From assembly GCF_000744945.1 (NCBI RefSeq), contig NZ_JQMX01000001.1, positions 2,604,001 through 2,668,000 on the forward strand: a DNA stretch of 64,000 bases. Direction: 5' to 3'. The DNA is from Carnobacterium maltaromaticum DSM 20342. Its GTDB lineage: Bacteria > Bacillota > Bacilli > Lactobacillales > Carnobacteriaceae. This document shows positions 21,019-28,957 of the stretch, piece after piece. The notes below the pieces were generated by a model. That model saw only the letters and a program-made list of their open reading frames with translations. It had not been told where the DNA came from and made no database searches. The number at the start of each line of letters is the position of its first letter. Position 1 is the stretch's first letter. The translations under genes were made by a program, and so were the position numbers.

Positions 21019-21666
21019 GTGGATGGTATTTTTATAACAATTGAAGGTCCAGACGGTGCTGGGAAAACAAGTGTCTTAAAGGAGTTGTTGCCATTACTGG
21101 AAGCAACAGTGCAAATGGATGTTATTGCAACTAGGGAACCTGGTGGTAGTCGAATTGCAGAGGAAATTAGAGAATTAATCTTGAATCCAGTCAATACTGA
21201 AATGGATATTCGGACAGAAGCTTTACTTTATGCCGCAGCACGGAGACAACATTTGATTGAAAAAATAAAACCCGCCTTAGAAAGCGGTGCTTTATTAATG
21301 TGTGATCGTTTTGTAGATAGCTCTCTAGCCTATCAAGGTGCTGGTAGAGACATCGGAGTTGAAGCTGTAAGAGAGATGAATCTATTTGCTACAGAAGGCT
21401 TGGAACCAGACCTAACGCTCTATTTAGATGTTGAGGCAAGTGTTGGAATCGAACGGATTACACGTAATAAGGATAGTCGTCAGTTTGATCGATTGGATCA
21501 AGAAAAAATTGAATTTCATGAAAAAGTTCGAACAGCTTATCTGAAACTAGCTAGTGAAAATCCAAAAAGAATTAAAATGATTGATGCTAGTGGAGCTATT
21601 TCAGAAGTTGTAGCAGCTTGTTATACGTTAATTACAGAAAAATTAAAATTGAAAGAGGTTGAATAA
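21019..21666 (+). CDS. tmk: Thymidylate kinase
   Basis: Phosphorylates dTMP to dTDP. 215 residues from a GTG with AAGGGG 9 bases upstream; this start gives the family-like N-terminus and the P-loop EGPDGAGKTS. The DRY-type motif DRFVDSSLAYQG and the lid region follow. An ATG at 20980 would add 13 residues and lies over a likely -10 box (TATAAT 20976). First gene of tmk-pstA-holB-ricT-yabA. Confidence 0.94.
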   Translation: MDGIFITIEGPDGAGKTSVLKELLPLLEATVQMDVIATREPGGSRIAEEIRELILNPVNTEMDIRTEALLYAAARRQHLIEKIKPALESGALLMCDRFVDSSLAYQGAGRDIGVEAVREMNLFATEGLEPDLTLYLDVEASVGIERITRNKDSRQFDRLDQEKIEFHEKVRTAYLKLASENPKRIKMIDASGAISEVVAACYTLITEKLKLKEVE

Positions 21667-21667
21667 A

Positions 21668-21997
21668 ATGAAATTACTATTAGCGATTGTTCAAGATAAA
21701 GATAGCGCACGTCTTTCAAATGAATTTGTTGATGCAGGTGTAAGAGCAACAAAACTCTCTACAACAGGTGGGTTCTTGAAATCAGGGAATACAACGTTTA
21801 TTGTTGGGATTGAAGATGAACGGATTCAAGAAGTTTTAGATATTATTCGTGAAACCTGTCAAGCAAGAGAACAATTTATGACTCCGCCAATTAGCCTAGA
21901 CGTTTCTATGGATACACATATGCCTTATCCAATTGAAGTCCAAGTTGGTGGTGCAACAGTATTTGTTATGCCGGTAGAACAATTCCATCAATTTTAG
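21668..21997 (+). CDS. pstA: Cyclic-di-AMP receptor PstA (DarA/YaaQ)
   Basis: 109 residues of the PII-like DUF970 family, trimeric c-di-AMP binding proteins. The family N-terminus MKLLLAIVQDKDSARL and the GGFLKSGNTTFIVG loop are intact. Directly follows tmk, as in most Firmicutes. The ATG at 21668 has AGAGG upstream. Confidence 0.92.
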   Translation: MKLLLAIVQDKDSARLSNEFVDAGVRATKLSTTGGFLKSGNTTFIVGIEDERIQEVLDIIRETCQAREQFMTPPISLDVSMDTHMPYPIEVQVGGATVFVMPVEQFHQF

Positions 21998-22014
21998 AAG
22001 ATAAGGGGACTAAG

Positions 22015-23010
22015 ATGGATAACGAAAACAATTTAGAATGGTTACAACCGCAACTTTTTAATCGCTTCAAAAAAAACTTACAGCATGGGCAACTTGCTCA
22101 TGCTTACCTTTTTGAGGGCGTACCAGGTGTTGGTAAGAAGGAAATGGCTATTTGGTTGTCGCAAGCTATTTTTTGCTTAGAACCTGAAGATGGTCTACCT
22201 TGTGGGAAGTGCCAAAATTGTACTAGAATTTTGGAACACCAACACCCAGACGTTACTGAGCTTGCTCCAGATGGCCTTTCTATTAAAGTCGATCAAGTTA
22301 GAGAATTAAAAACCGAATTTTCTAAAAGTGGTGTTGAAGGCCGTCAAAAAGTTTTTATTGTTGAAGATGTTGAAAAAATGACAGTTGGAGCAGCCAATAG
22401 TTTATTAAAATTTTTAGAAGAACCTGAAGGAACAGTCGTGGCTTTTTTATTAACAACGGCTAAACAAAAAATTTTACCGACTATTTTATCTCGTTGCCAG
22501 CTTGTTCATTTTTCACCACTTTCTAAACGAATGTTATTAACTGAATTAAAAAAATTAGAAATTAGTGAAAAACAGGGCGCTTTATTAGTACATTTGACCA
22601 ATAGTTTGGAATCAGCAGTTGAAATGAATCGCAATGAATGGTTTAATGAAGCTAGGGATATTATCTGGAAATGGTTTCAGTTAATTTCTCAAAATGAAAA
22701 ACAAGCTTTTATTTTTGTTCAAACAGATGTTATGCCTCATTTTAAGGAAAGAGAACAACAAATGCTGGCTTTTGAATTGTTGTTGTTAGCTTATCGCGAT
22801 GCACTGATGCTTTTGTATGGTTCAGTTGATCAGTTAGCTTATCCTCAACATCAAAAGATACTACAAGATTTTCTGGCAAGAAGTCGAGGGAAAGATGTAA
22901 CAGCAGCGATTGAAACGATTTTATTTAGTCGAAAAAAACTAGAAAGTAATGTTTCAGCGCAAGGTGTTTTTGAACAAATGGTTCTTTTATTAATGAGAAA
23001 TTCTATTTAG
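22015..23010 (+). CDS. holB: DNA polymerase III subunit delta'
   Basis: 331 residues. Clamp-loader ATPase-like fold with GVPGVGKKEMA in the P-loop position, a CGKCQNC zinc segment near residue 63 and SRCQ (sensor region) near 160. It lies in the conserved tmk-pstA-holB-ricT order, 17 bases after pstA. Confidence 0.93.
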   Translation: MDNENNLEWLQPQLFNRFKKNLQHGQLAHAYLFEGVPGVGKKEMAIWLSQAIFCLEPEDGLPCGKCQNCTRILEHQHPDVTELAPDGLSIKVDQVRELKTEFSKSGVEGRQKVFIVEDVEKMTVGAANSLLKFLEEPEGTVVAFLLTTAKQKILPTILSRCQLVHFSPLSKRMLLTELKKLEISEKQGALLVHLTNSLESAVEMNRNEWFNEARDIIWKWFQLISQNEKQAFIFVQTDVMPHFKEREQQMLAFELLLLAYRDALMLLYGSVDQLAYPQHQKILQDFLARSRGKDVTAAIETILFSRKKLESNVSAQGVFEQMVLLLMRNSI

Positions 23011-23040
23011 ACAGAATAAAGCTGGAGTGAGGGACGATTC

Positions 23041-23853
23041 ATGAAAACAGTAATTGGTGTTAGATTTAAACATGCTGGCACAATTTATTACTTTTCTCCT
23101 GGTAGTTGGGAATGTCACGTTGGCGACCAAGTGGTTGTAGAAACGCAACATAGCATCGAAATGGGCAATGTTGTGATAGATAAAAAAGAAGTTTTAGAAG
23201 AAGATTTAATTCATCCTCTCAAGGAAATTAACAGTATTGCTACTGAAAAAGATTTCCAAAAGGAAGAGCAAAATAAAATCGATGCAGCTAAGGCTTACGA
23301 TATTGCGACAGAAAAAATAACTCATCATCAGTTGGAAATGAAACTGATTAATGTAGAATATACTTTTGATCGTAGCAAGATGATCTTTAATTTTAGTGCA
23401 GAAGGTCGAGTTGATTTTCGAGAGTTAGTTAAGGATTTAGCTAGTGTGTTTAAAACACGGATTGAATTACGCCAAATTGGTGTTAGGGATGAAGCTAAAT
23501 TACTTGGTGGAATTGGACCGTGTGGACGTATGCTGTGCTGTTCAACTTTCTTAGGAGACTTTATGCCGGTATCTATTAAAATGGCTAAAGATCAAAATTT
23601 ATCGTTAAACCCAACGAAAATTTCAGGCTTATGTGGCCGTTTAATGTGTTGCTTAAAGTATGAAAATGATGAATACGAAGCAGCTAAACGTGAGTTGCCA
23701 GACTATGGGAAAAAGGTAGTAACACCAGATGGTGAAGGAACAGTTATTGGCTTAAACTTATTGAGCCGAATTATTAAAGTGCGCTTGAATGGGAAAGAAA
23801 CGCCCTTAGAGTATACTTTAGAAGAATTAAATGAAGCAACTGCTAATATGTAA
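23041..23853 (+). CDS. ricT: PSP1 domain protein RicT (YaaT)
   Basis: 270 residues. The PSP1 C-terminal domain contains the Cys-rich signatures GPCGRMLCCS and GLCGRLMCC, which ligate iron-sulfur clusters in the B. subtilis Ric complex. That complex affects RNase Y and mRNA processing. It lies between holB and yabA as in B. subtilis. GAGGGA lies before the ATG. Confidence 0.92.
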   Translation: MKTVIGVRFKHAGTIYYFSPGSWECHVGDQVVVETQHSIEMGNVVIDKKEVLEEDLIHPLKEINSIATEKDFQKEEQNKIDAAKAYDIATEKITHHQLEMKLINVEYTFDRSKMIFNFSAEGRVDFRELVKDLASVFKTRIELRQIGVRDEAKLLGGIGPCGRMLCCSTFLGDFMPVSIKMAKDQNLSLNPTKISGLCGRLMCCLKYENDEYEAAKRELPDYGKKVVTPDGEGTVIGLNLLSRIIKVRLNGKETPLEYTLEELNEATANM

Positions 23854-23913
23854 AGAAGGTACATTGTGTTACTTTCTCAGAACGATTTCATATAAAAGAG
23901 TAGGTGAGGACCG

Positions 23914-24261
23914 ATGGATAAAAGAACTTTATATGATAGCTTCACCAAGTTAGAATTGGATACTGATGCTACTTTACACCAAATTACAGCGTTAAAAAAA
24001 GGTGTAGAAGAGTTAGTTGAAGAAAATGCGGTGCTACAGATTGAAAACCAACATTTAAGAGATCGTTTAGATGATATAGAAAAACAGAAACGAATTGATG
24101 AAGAGGTAGTCGAACCAGAAATGACAAAATCTCGCATGAATTTAGAAAAGCTATATGAAGATGGCTTTCATGTTTGTAATGTCTTCTATGGCTCAAGAAG
24201 AGTTGGGGATGAACCCTGTGCATTTTGTTTGGATGTAATTTATGGTGAGCGAAGAACGTAA
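23914..24261 (+). CDS. yabA: DNA replication initiation control protein YabA, 3' end supplied by prophage
   Basis: 115 residues. An N-terminal coiled coil (about residues 1-60) is followed by the C-terminal zinc domain with HVCN and CAFC. It binds DnaA and the sliding clamp to limit initiation. The last codons overlap the prophage attL core at 24238-24251. After the core the phage provides AAGAACGTAA, giving an end GERRT. The displaced native end at 62696-62716 reads GERR-stop. YabA is therefore kept functional and gains one residue. Confidence 0.95.
   Translation: MDKRTLYDSFTKLELDTDATLHQITALKKGVEELVEENAVLQIENQHLRDRLDDIEKQKRIDEEVVEPEMTKSRMNLEKLYEDGFHVCNVFYGSRRVGDEPCAFCLDVIYGERRT
24238..24251 (+). 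repeat. Prophage attachment site, left (attL core)
   Basis: The 14-bp core ATTTATGGTGAGCG is identical to 62696-62709. It lies in the last codons of yabA. Possible integrase arm motifs GTGGG and TTGTGGGA occur at 24367-24371 and 24376-24383 and recur near attR. Confidence 0.88.
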
Positions 24262-24375
24262 ATAAAAACAATACGTTTCAATGCTATCTATTTCCTTTGG
24301 AATTGTGAGTTTAAAAGGAAATATGTTTTATTAATGGAATTAAAATGTATTAAAAAGAATAGTGAAGTGGGAGGA

Positions 24376-24416
24376 TTGTGGGATATTTAGTTTTTTTACT
24401 AAAAGTATCCCGCAAT
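24376..24416. terminator. Terminator between yabA and int
   Basis: Near-perfect stem TTGTGGGATATTTAGT / ACTAAAAGTATCCCGCAA with a T-rich loop. It separates yabA from the convergent integrase gene. Tails are not strongly U-rich. Confidence 0.55.
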
Positions 24417-24423
24417 TCTATTT

Positions 24424-25593
24424 TTATCCCTCCGATAGTCTTGTTTCTACAAGGTTTATGACGTTATTAGTCCCCTCGTTGGTGCGTTGAATATAGTGTT
24501 CTGTTTGGCCAGTATTTGAATGACCCAAGTAATTAGCTGTATCGGTTAAAGTTGCGCCGGCTAGTGCTGCTTGAGTGGCGAAATTATGCCTCATCATGTG
24601 AGGGTGAATCTTTATATTTGCTTTATCACTAACTATTTCAAACAATCTGTTTAAATGATTAGCAGAGTATGGTTTTCCAGTTAGTGGATTTAAAAAAATA
24701 TAATCATCTTGGTGGAGAATTTCCCCAAAATCTTTTTTTATATTAGTTGCCTCTTGAATCGCATATTCAAGTAAGTCGCTACCTTTTTTATCTATTCTAA
24801 TTATGCGATCGCTATCTTTTGTTTTAGGTCCTTTTCTAGGGGCATTAGATGTTCGGGTAATAGCTACGTGGAGTTCAGCTATGTTCTGATCACCAACAAA
24901 TTTTACATATCTAGAAGTTATTCCATTTACTTCACCGCGCCTTAGACCAAAAATAGTCAAGTATAGTCTGGCAAATTGATATTTTGAAAGAATAGCCTCA
25001 GCAGTTTCAAGAAAAATTTTAAAATCTTTTAGCTCTATCTTTTTATTTTTATCTGGGCTATCTCTCTGTAGGACAATTCTTGAAAGTCGATTCCGTTCTA
25101 AAACACCGCTGTTAACAGCATCGTTAATTAAAGCCATGAATTGATTGTGAAAAGTTTTTACAGATTGATATGCGTATCCATCTATATATAATTTACGATT
25201 GATAAATTTCTGGTATATATTTCTATTTAATTTTATTAATGGAACATGACCGAAATCTGGGAATATATGGTTATTATAAATATTTATAAATGATACTTGA
25301 GAGTCAGAGGTCCATACCTTAGACTCTATTCGGTTTTTTTTAAAGGTTTCAAAGTAATCATCAACAGTAATTTTATGGTTGTTTAAGTAACCGAATTCAT
25401 GTTGTTCGATATTTTTTTCAGTCTCCCTAACAAATGCTCGTGCGGCGGGAAGTGAAAAGCCTGATCTATCTATTTCTTTATAAACACCATATGAAACAGT
25501 GTATCTCATACGGACATGATATTTAATTCCTTTTTTTGTAGAATAAGAAAAAATATTTGGATATTTTGTTTTAGTTCTTTTTGCTTTTGTCAT
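24424..25593 (-). CDS. int: Tyrosine-type site-specific integrase
   Basis: 389 residues. An N-terminal arm/SAM-like domain is followed by a catalytic domain with the first Arg in LRRGEVNGI, HPHMMRHNFATQ (HxxR), LGHSN and the nucleophile Tyr in EHYIQRT. GGAAGG lies 11 bases before this start; a GTG at 25653 would add 20 residues but has worse spacing. It lies next to attL and points toward yabA. Confidence 0.93.
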   Translation of the reverse strand: MTKAKRTKTKYPNIFSYSTKKGIKYHVRMRYTVSYGVYKEIDRSGFSLPAARAFVRETEKNIEQHEFGYLNNHKITVDDYFETFKKNRIESKVWTSDSQVSFINIYNNHIFPDFGHVPLIKLNRNIYQKFINRKLYIDGYAYQSVKTFHNQFMALINDAVNSGVLERNRLSRIVLQRDSPDKNKKIELKDFKIFLETAEAILSKYQFARLYLTIFGLRRGEVNGITSRYVKFVGDQNIAELHVAITRTSNAPRKGPKTKDSDRIIRIDKKGSDLLEYAIQEATNIKKDFGEILHQDDYIFLNPLTGKPYSANHLNRLFEIVSDKANIKIHPHMMRHNFATQAALAGATLTDTANYLGHSNTGQTEHYIQRTNEGTNNVINLVETRLSEG

Positions 25594-25614
25594 TGTAATG
25601 AATTCCTTCCTTTT

Positions 25615-25629
25615 AATGTCGGACAGGAC
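25615..25629 (+). repeat. Repeated motif AATGTCGGACAGGAC, copy 1
   Basis: This 15-mer recurs at 28665-28679 after the excisionase-like gene, and its 11-base core TCGGACAGGAC recurs inverted at 62606-62616 near attR. It lies in the leader of int. A protein-binding site for recombination control is inferred. Confidence 0.5.
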
Positions 25630-25678
25630 TTTTAAGGGAAGTATTGTCATCACTCCTTTCTATGTATAAATATTCCGA

Positions 25679-26143
25679 TTATGAAGCGTCAATGTAGGGT
25701 CTTTGATTAATATAGACTACTGTGTTGTTTTTTGGGTTAACCCATGCTAAAAAAGTTTCTTTAGTATCGGTAGAAGATAGATATTCAAATTGGTAAAGTT
25801 CTAACCCGTCAATTTCTTTTGCCTTACTTCCGATTTCTTTTAAGTTTTTATAGTGATTGATTTGTTCATCATGTACCAATGATTCAGCTATTTCATTTAC
25901 TTTTATCGCGTCATCAATCTGAGAATAAATAAAATCATCTGATTTCCAAATTTTTACTGGTTTGCCGAGCTCTTTTGATAGTTCTTTAATGTTGAATCCA
26001 ATATTTATTGCATCAACGTCTTTTTGTGACAAATCTTTTTGGACTAATTCCGAAGAAGTTTCAGCAGCTTTATTTTGACTACCGCATCCAATTAAAGAAA
26101 CCAGAGATAACAAAATTAAGCCAACACTTAATGTTTTTTTCAT
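25679..26143 (-). CDS. Prophage lipoprotein, possible superinfection exclusion factor
   Basis: 154 residues with a signal peptide and the lipobox LIGC (Cys near residue 20), so it should be anchored on the outer face of the membrane. The rest is a small soluble domain I do not recognise. It lies between cI and int, where temperate phages of lactic bacteria often carry Ltp-type exclusion lipoproteins expressed from the prophage. That role is inferred from position and localisation only. AGGAGG lies before the ATG. Confidence 0.7.
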   Translation of the reverse strand: MKKTLSVGLILLSLVSLIGCGSQNKAAETSSELVQKDLSQKDVDAINIGFNIKELSKELGKPVKIWKSDDFIYSQIDDAIKVNEIAESLVHDEQINHYKNLKEIGSKAKEIDGLELYQFEYLSSTDTKETFLAWVNPKNNTVVYINQRPYIDAS

Positions 26144-26204
26144 ATTTCCTCCTTGTTTATCACAAAAAATTAAAGACCACTTTTAATTTTTTTATGATAT
26201 AATT

Positions 26205-26272
26205 ATATTGTCACGCTCGTTAATAGTGATTATAAGCTAAAGTAGTTCTTGCGGGACTATTTTAGCTTTTTT
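26205..26272 (+). ncRNA. Candidate small RNA antisense to the cI 3' end
   Basis: An extended -10 box TGATATAAT at 26195-26203 (plus strand) is followed about 35 bases later by an intrinsic terminator: AAGCTAAAGTAGT / ACTATTTTAGCTT then T7 at 26233-26272. The terminator works only on the plus strand, yet no plus-strand gene precedes it. The predicted ~60-nt RNA would overlap the end of cI. The -35 box is poor. Confidence 0.4.
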
Positions 26273-26652
26273 TGTTGTTCTTCTAATTGTTTTTTAGCAG
26301 TAGCATAGACAATCTCTTGTCTGTGAAAATCAAGTTTATCATATATATGAGTAATATCTTTGGAAAGACCAATTTTTTCTTCTATTGGACCTCTTTCGTT
26401 ATCGGGTATTCTTTTTTTGTCAACATCAAATCCCATTAACCAAGGTTCATTAACATCCAATGTTTTTGATAATAAATATATTCTATGCTGATCAGGAGAT
26501 TGGATTCCGTTGACATATTGTGATAATGTGCTTTTCCCCATTTTGATTCCAAGCTCTTTTTGTAAGGGTAGTGACATCCTTAAGATGTCAACTTGCTTTA
26601 GATTACGTTCACTCATTATTTGTTTTAGCCTAGTTGATGTAGATACTTTCAA
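26257..26652 (-). CDS. Prophage CI-like repressor (short form, no peptidase domain)
   Basis: 131 residues. XRE-type helix-turn-helix with GKSTLSQYVNGIQSPD, followed by a short linker and helical C-terminus. It lacks the S24 peptidase domain of LexA-type repressors, so induction cannot be by RecA-stimulated self-cleavage in the usual way. TTG at 26652 is chosen because GGTGG lies 7 bases upstream; GTG codons at 26661 and 26664 overlap the ribosome site. Its promoter faces right and overlaps operators shared with cro. Confidence 0.88.
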   Translation of the reverse strand: MKVSTSTRLKQIMSERNLKQVDILRMSLPLQKELGIKMGKSTLSQYVNGIQSPDQHRIYLLSKTLDVNEPWLMGFDVDKKRIPDNERGPIEEKIGLSKDITHIYDKLDFHRQEIVYATAKKQLEEQQKKLK

Positions 26653-26675
26653 GTGTTTCACCACCTTTCCACTAA

Positions 26676-26793
26676 AGTATACAATTTATTGAACATAACT
26701 TCAATAAAAAAGTTCATGATTCGTGAATGTTTTAGTTGACAGCGTTCAAAAAGGAGTATATGATTTAGATATAAAAGTTCATGTTTTATGAAC
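26676..26793. promoter_or_regulatory. Prophage genetic switch: divergent promoters and operators
   Basis: Leftward cI promoter: -10 TATACT (complement of 26676-26681), 17 bases, -35 TTGAAG (complement of 26699-26704). Rightward early promoter: TTGACA (26736-26741), 17 bases, TATGAT (26759-26764). Palindromes: TTATTGAA-N6-TTCAATAA (26686-26707), GTTCATGATTCGTGAAT (26712-26728) and the perfect GTTCAT-N5-ATGAAC (26777-26793). A fourth lies at 28292-28308. Confidence 0.85.
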
Positions 26794-26968
26794 TAAAAGA
26801 AGGAGGAAAAGAAATGAGCTATGATTATTCAACGCTTGTAGGAAGGATTACTGAAAAGTTAGGGACTCAATATAATTTCGCACTTGCGATGGGGTTATCA
26901 GAAAGAAGTGTTTCTCTTAAACTTAATTGGACAGATGTCAATAAAGTAGACACAAAAATAGATACAAT

Positions 26969-27793
26969 TTAGATAGACCCAAAATAGATTTTTTCTTTTT
27001 CATTCGGGGTCATCATATTGTTTGCTGAATGGGGGCGTTTTGAATTGTAAAAACCCTCTATATATTCAAATGAAGATTGTTCAACTTCTTGGATTGTTCT
27101 AAATGTTCTGCGGTTCAGTTCTTCTTTTTTCATATATTTAAAAAAAGACTCGTTTACGGCATTATCCCATGGGTAAGCTGCTTTGGAATAAGATGGAACG
27201 AGGTTATGTGTGTCTAAAAATTGACGAACACTAGTCGCACAGTATTGGCTTCCACGATCTGTATGGAATAGAACAGGCTCTTTGGGATTTCTTTGATTCA
27301 CAGCTGTTTCAAGTGTCTCAAGGACTAAAGAAGCTTCCATAGTTGGACGAACGCGCCATCCTATAATTTTCCTGGAAAATAAATCTAAAATGACACAGAG
27401 ATAAACAAACCCTTTATTAACAGGAATGTAAGAAATATCGCTCGTCCAAACTCGATTCGGTTCAGTCGGATTGAATTGTTGGTTTAAGTGATTTGAGTAA
27501 GCTAAAGAAACCTTTGGTTTCGCATATAAAAATTTCGGCTTAGCTGTAGACATTTTTGGCAAATCCATTGATTTCATTAATCGGTACACTCGCCCAACAC
27601 TAATGAAAATTCCAAAATCACGCTCAAGAACAACTTTTATTTTCGCAGCACCTAATCGTTTTTTAGAATCCATATAGATAGAAAAAATGGTTTGTCGAAG
27701 CTGTTGATTTTCAACAGTTCTAGGAGCAGGAGTTGGGTCAAAGTGTTTATAATAGGTACTTCTATTTACGTTTAAGACTCTACAAAGGCGCAC
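26969..27793 (-). CDS. IS3-family transposase OrfB, copy 1
   Basis: 274 residues. HTH_21 and rve integrase core. The DDE residues are visible in VWTSDISYIP, FHTDRGSQY and NAVNESFFKYMKKE. It lies in the -1 frame relative to orfA and is normally made as an OrfAB fusion after slippage at the A7 run (T7 at 27868-27874). Confidence 0.94.
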   Translation of the reverse strand: MRLCRVLNVNRSTYYKHFDPTPAPRTVENQQLRQTIFSIYMDSKKRLGAAKIKVVLERDFGIFISVGRVYRLMKSMDLPKMSTAKPKFLYAKPKVSLAYSNHLNQQFNPTEPNRVWTSDISYIPVNKGFVYLCVILDLFSRKIIGWRVRPTMEASLVLETLETAVNQRNPKEPVLFHTDRGSQYCATSVRQFLDTHNLVPSYSKAAYPWDNAVNESFFKYMKKEELNRRTFRTIQEVEQSSFEYIEGFYNSKRPHSANNMMTPNEKEKIYFGSI

Positions 27794-27828
27794 AATAGAA
27801 TGATCAAAACGTAATAAATGAACCGCAT

Positions 27829-28110
27829 CTAATCGTTGTTTGAGTGTGGCGTGAAGATGGCAATCGCTTTTTTTAAGATGAGGTTTTCCTCTTCTAATAA
27901 AGCATTTTTCTTCTGTAAGTCTTTAATCTGTTTAGCAGTAAGGATAGAACCATCTTCAATTTGAACTTCAGAATATTGTTTTACCCAGCGGGATAACGCT
28001 GTAAAGGAAACGCCATAGTCTTTACACAACGAAGTTTGTGTTTTACCTCCATGGTAAAGATTAACAAGGCTTTTCTTAAATTCTTCATCATATTTTTTGT
28101 AATTGGACAT
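27829..28110 (-). CDS. IS3-family transposase OrfA, copy 1
   Basis: 93 residues. N-terminal helix-turn-helix (TSLCKDYGVSFTALSRWVKQ) and a leucine-zipper-like end (LQKKNALLEEENLILKKAI). The A7 slip site lies near its 3' end. ATG at 28110 has AGGA 9 bases upstream. Confidence 0.92.
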   Translation of the reverse strand: MSNYKKYDEEFKKSLVNLYHGGKTQTSLCKDYGVSFTALSRWVKQYSEVQIEDGSILTAKQIKDLQKKNALLEEENLILKKAIAIFTPHSNND

Positions 28111-28291
28111 TTGAATCATTCCTTTCGTTTTAGTGTCTACTTATAAACAGTATACCATTAAAAATACTGTCTACTTTATTAGTATATATCCAAATGACAA
28201 AGTGTCTTGGAAAGATGATGAAATTTTAAAAGCGGCTAAATTATTGAATGTTGCAATAGATGACATTCCAAGGTATTTTTTTAAAGAAAAA

Positions 28292-28308
28292 GTTCACGAA
28301 AAATGAAC
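28292..28308. promoter_or_regulatory. Fourth CI/Cro-type operator
   Basis: GTTCAC-N5-ATGAAC, 17 bases, the same size and half-sites as the operator at 26777. It overlaps the stop codon of the split cro gene. Before the insertion it lay about 250 bases from the early promoter. Confidence 0.7.
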
Positions 28309-28364
28309 TAAGAGTTGTTTCTATATTAAATGGACGATAGATTGAAGAAAAGGGGGTGGATTGA

Positions 28365-28661
28365 ATGAACATCCAGTTTGATAAAATGGGAACTAAACAA
28401 TTTTTTGAATGGTTCGCAACTAAGATAATGGAAATAATGATGCCTAAGTTGTTAGGGATGATGAAAGAACAGTTAGACACTGATGAGCTGTTAACAGCAA
28501 AAGAAGTAACTGATAGAATTCTAAAATGTTGCGATAAAACTGCCCAAGCTCACTTTTTAAATAGGAAAGGGTTTCCATATTTGGATTTTGGAGAAAAAGG
28601 CCGAAGGTATCCTAAAAAAGCAGTTGAAGAGTGGATCGTTAAAAATACTAAGCTAAATTAA
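28365..28661 (+). CDS. Excisionase-like HTH DNA-binding protein
   Basis: 98 residues. The C-terminal half is an excisionase/MerR-type winged helix (LLTAKEVTDRI ... RKGFPYLDFGEKGRRYPKKAVEEWI). It lies early in the rightward operon. It could be Xis or another early regulator. GGGGGTGG lies upstream of the ATG. A 15-base repeat found before int follows directly at 28665. Confidence 0.7.
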   Translation: MNIQFDKMGTKQFFEWFATKIMEIMMPKLLGMMKEQLDTDELLTAKEVTDRILKCCDKTAQAHFLNRKGFPYLDFGEKGRRYPKKAVEEWIVKNTKLN

Positions 28662-28664
28662 TAA

Positions 28665-28679
28665 AATGTCGGACAGGAC
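28665..28679 (+). repeat. Repeated motif AATGTCGGACAGGAC, copy 2
   Basis: Identical to 25615-25629. Placed 4 bases after the stop of the excisionase-like gene. Confidence 0.5.
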
Positions 28680-28692
28680 AAAGCAGTGGGGA

Positions 28693-28734
28693 AACAATAT
28701 TTACAAGTAACTAACATAATTACTAATACAAGGA
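28693..28734 (+). repeat. Duplicated leader sequence A
   Basis: AACAATATTTACA, AGTAACTAACATAA and TACTAATACAA followed by GGAG are shared, in the same order, with 29777-29823. Each copy sits directly before a tiny early gene. It may act as a promoter, a leader or a recombination joint. Confidence 0.6.
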
Positions 28735-28742
28735 GGGCATCA

Positions 28743-28937
28743 ATGAATCAAGAAGATTGTTATATAGGTGAGTGTAATATTGGGAAACCAATCGATGGAA
28801 ATAAAGAAAGAAAAATCATTGAAGAGATCAATCTGATTTTGTATAAAGAAGGCGCAAGTGCAAAAGAAGCTAGCAAAATTTTAACTAAAGCCGAGAAAAT
28901 ATTTCATTCAAATAGTTGGCATACCGTTCAAATGTAA
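28743..28937 (+). CDS. Small early phage protein
   Basis: 64 residues, function unknown. The middle (IIEEINLILYKEGASAKEASKIL) is a predicted pair of helices, similar to small early proteins of many Gram-positive phages. AAGGAGG lies 7 bases before the ATG, inside the duplicated leader. Confidence 0.65.
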   Translation: MNQEDCYIGECNIGKPIDGNKERKIIEEINLILYKEGASAKEASKILTKAEKIFHSNSWHTVQM

Positions 28938-28957
28938 GAAAACGATATGCCAATACA

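Larger units (their letters stand above)
26928..28192 (-). mobile_element. IS3-family insertion sequence (IS150-like), copy 1
   Basis: 1265 bp. Terminal inverted repeats start TGGA and share 20 of 25 positions, ending in AATAAAGTAGACA. Target duplication AAT (26925-26927 and 28193-28195). It contains orfA and orfB in the -1 relation. The predicted proteins are identical to those of copy 2 at 38321, and no difference was noticed in the DNA. Confidence 0.95.
26814..28306 (+). pseudogene. DUF739 (Cro-like) phage regulator, split by an IS element
   Basis: The first 38 codons (26814-26927, MSYDYSTLVGRI...) and the last 36 (28196-28303, DKVSWKDDEILKAAKLLN...) rejoin in frame when the IS and one copy of the 3-bp duplication AAT are removed. 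The restored 74-residue protein is a DUF739 phage DNA-binding protein, the usual Cro-type partner of such repressors. AGGAGG lies before the ATG. As it stands the reading frame enters the IS and stops at 26972. Confidence 0.92.
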
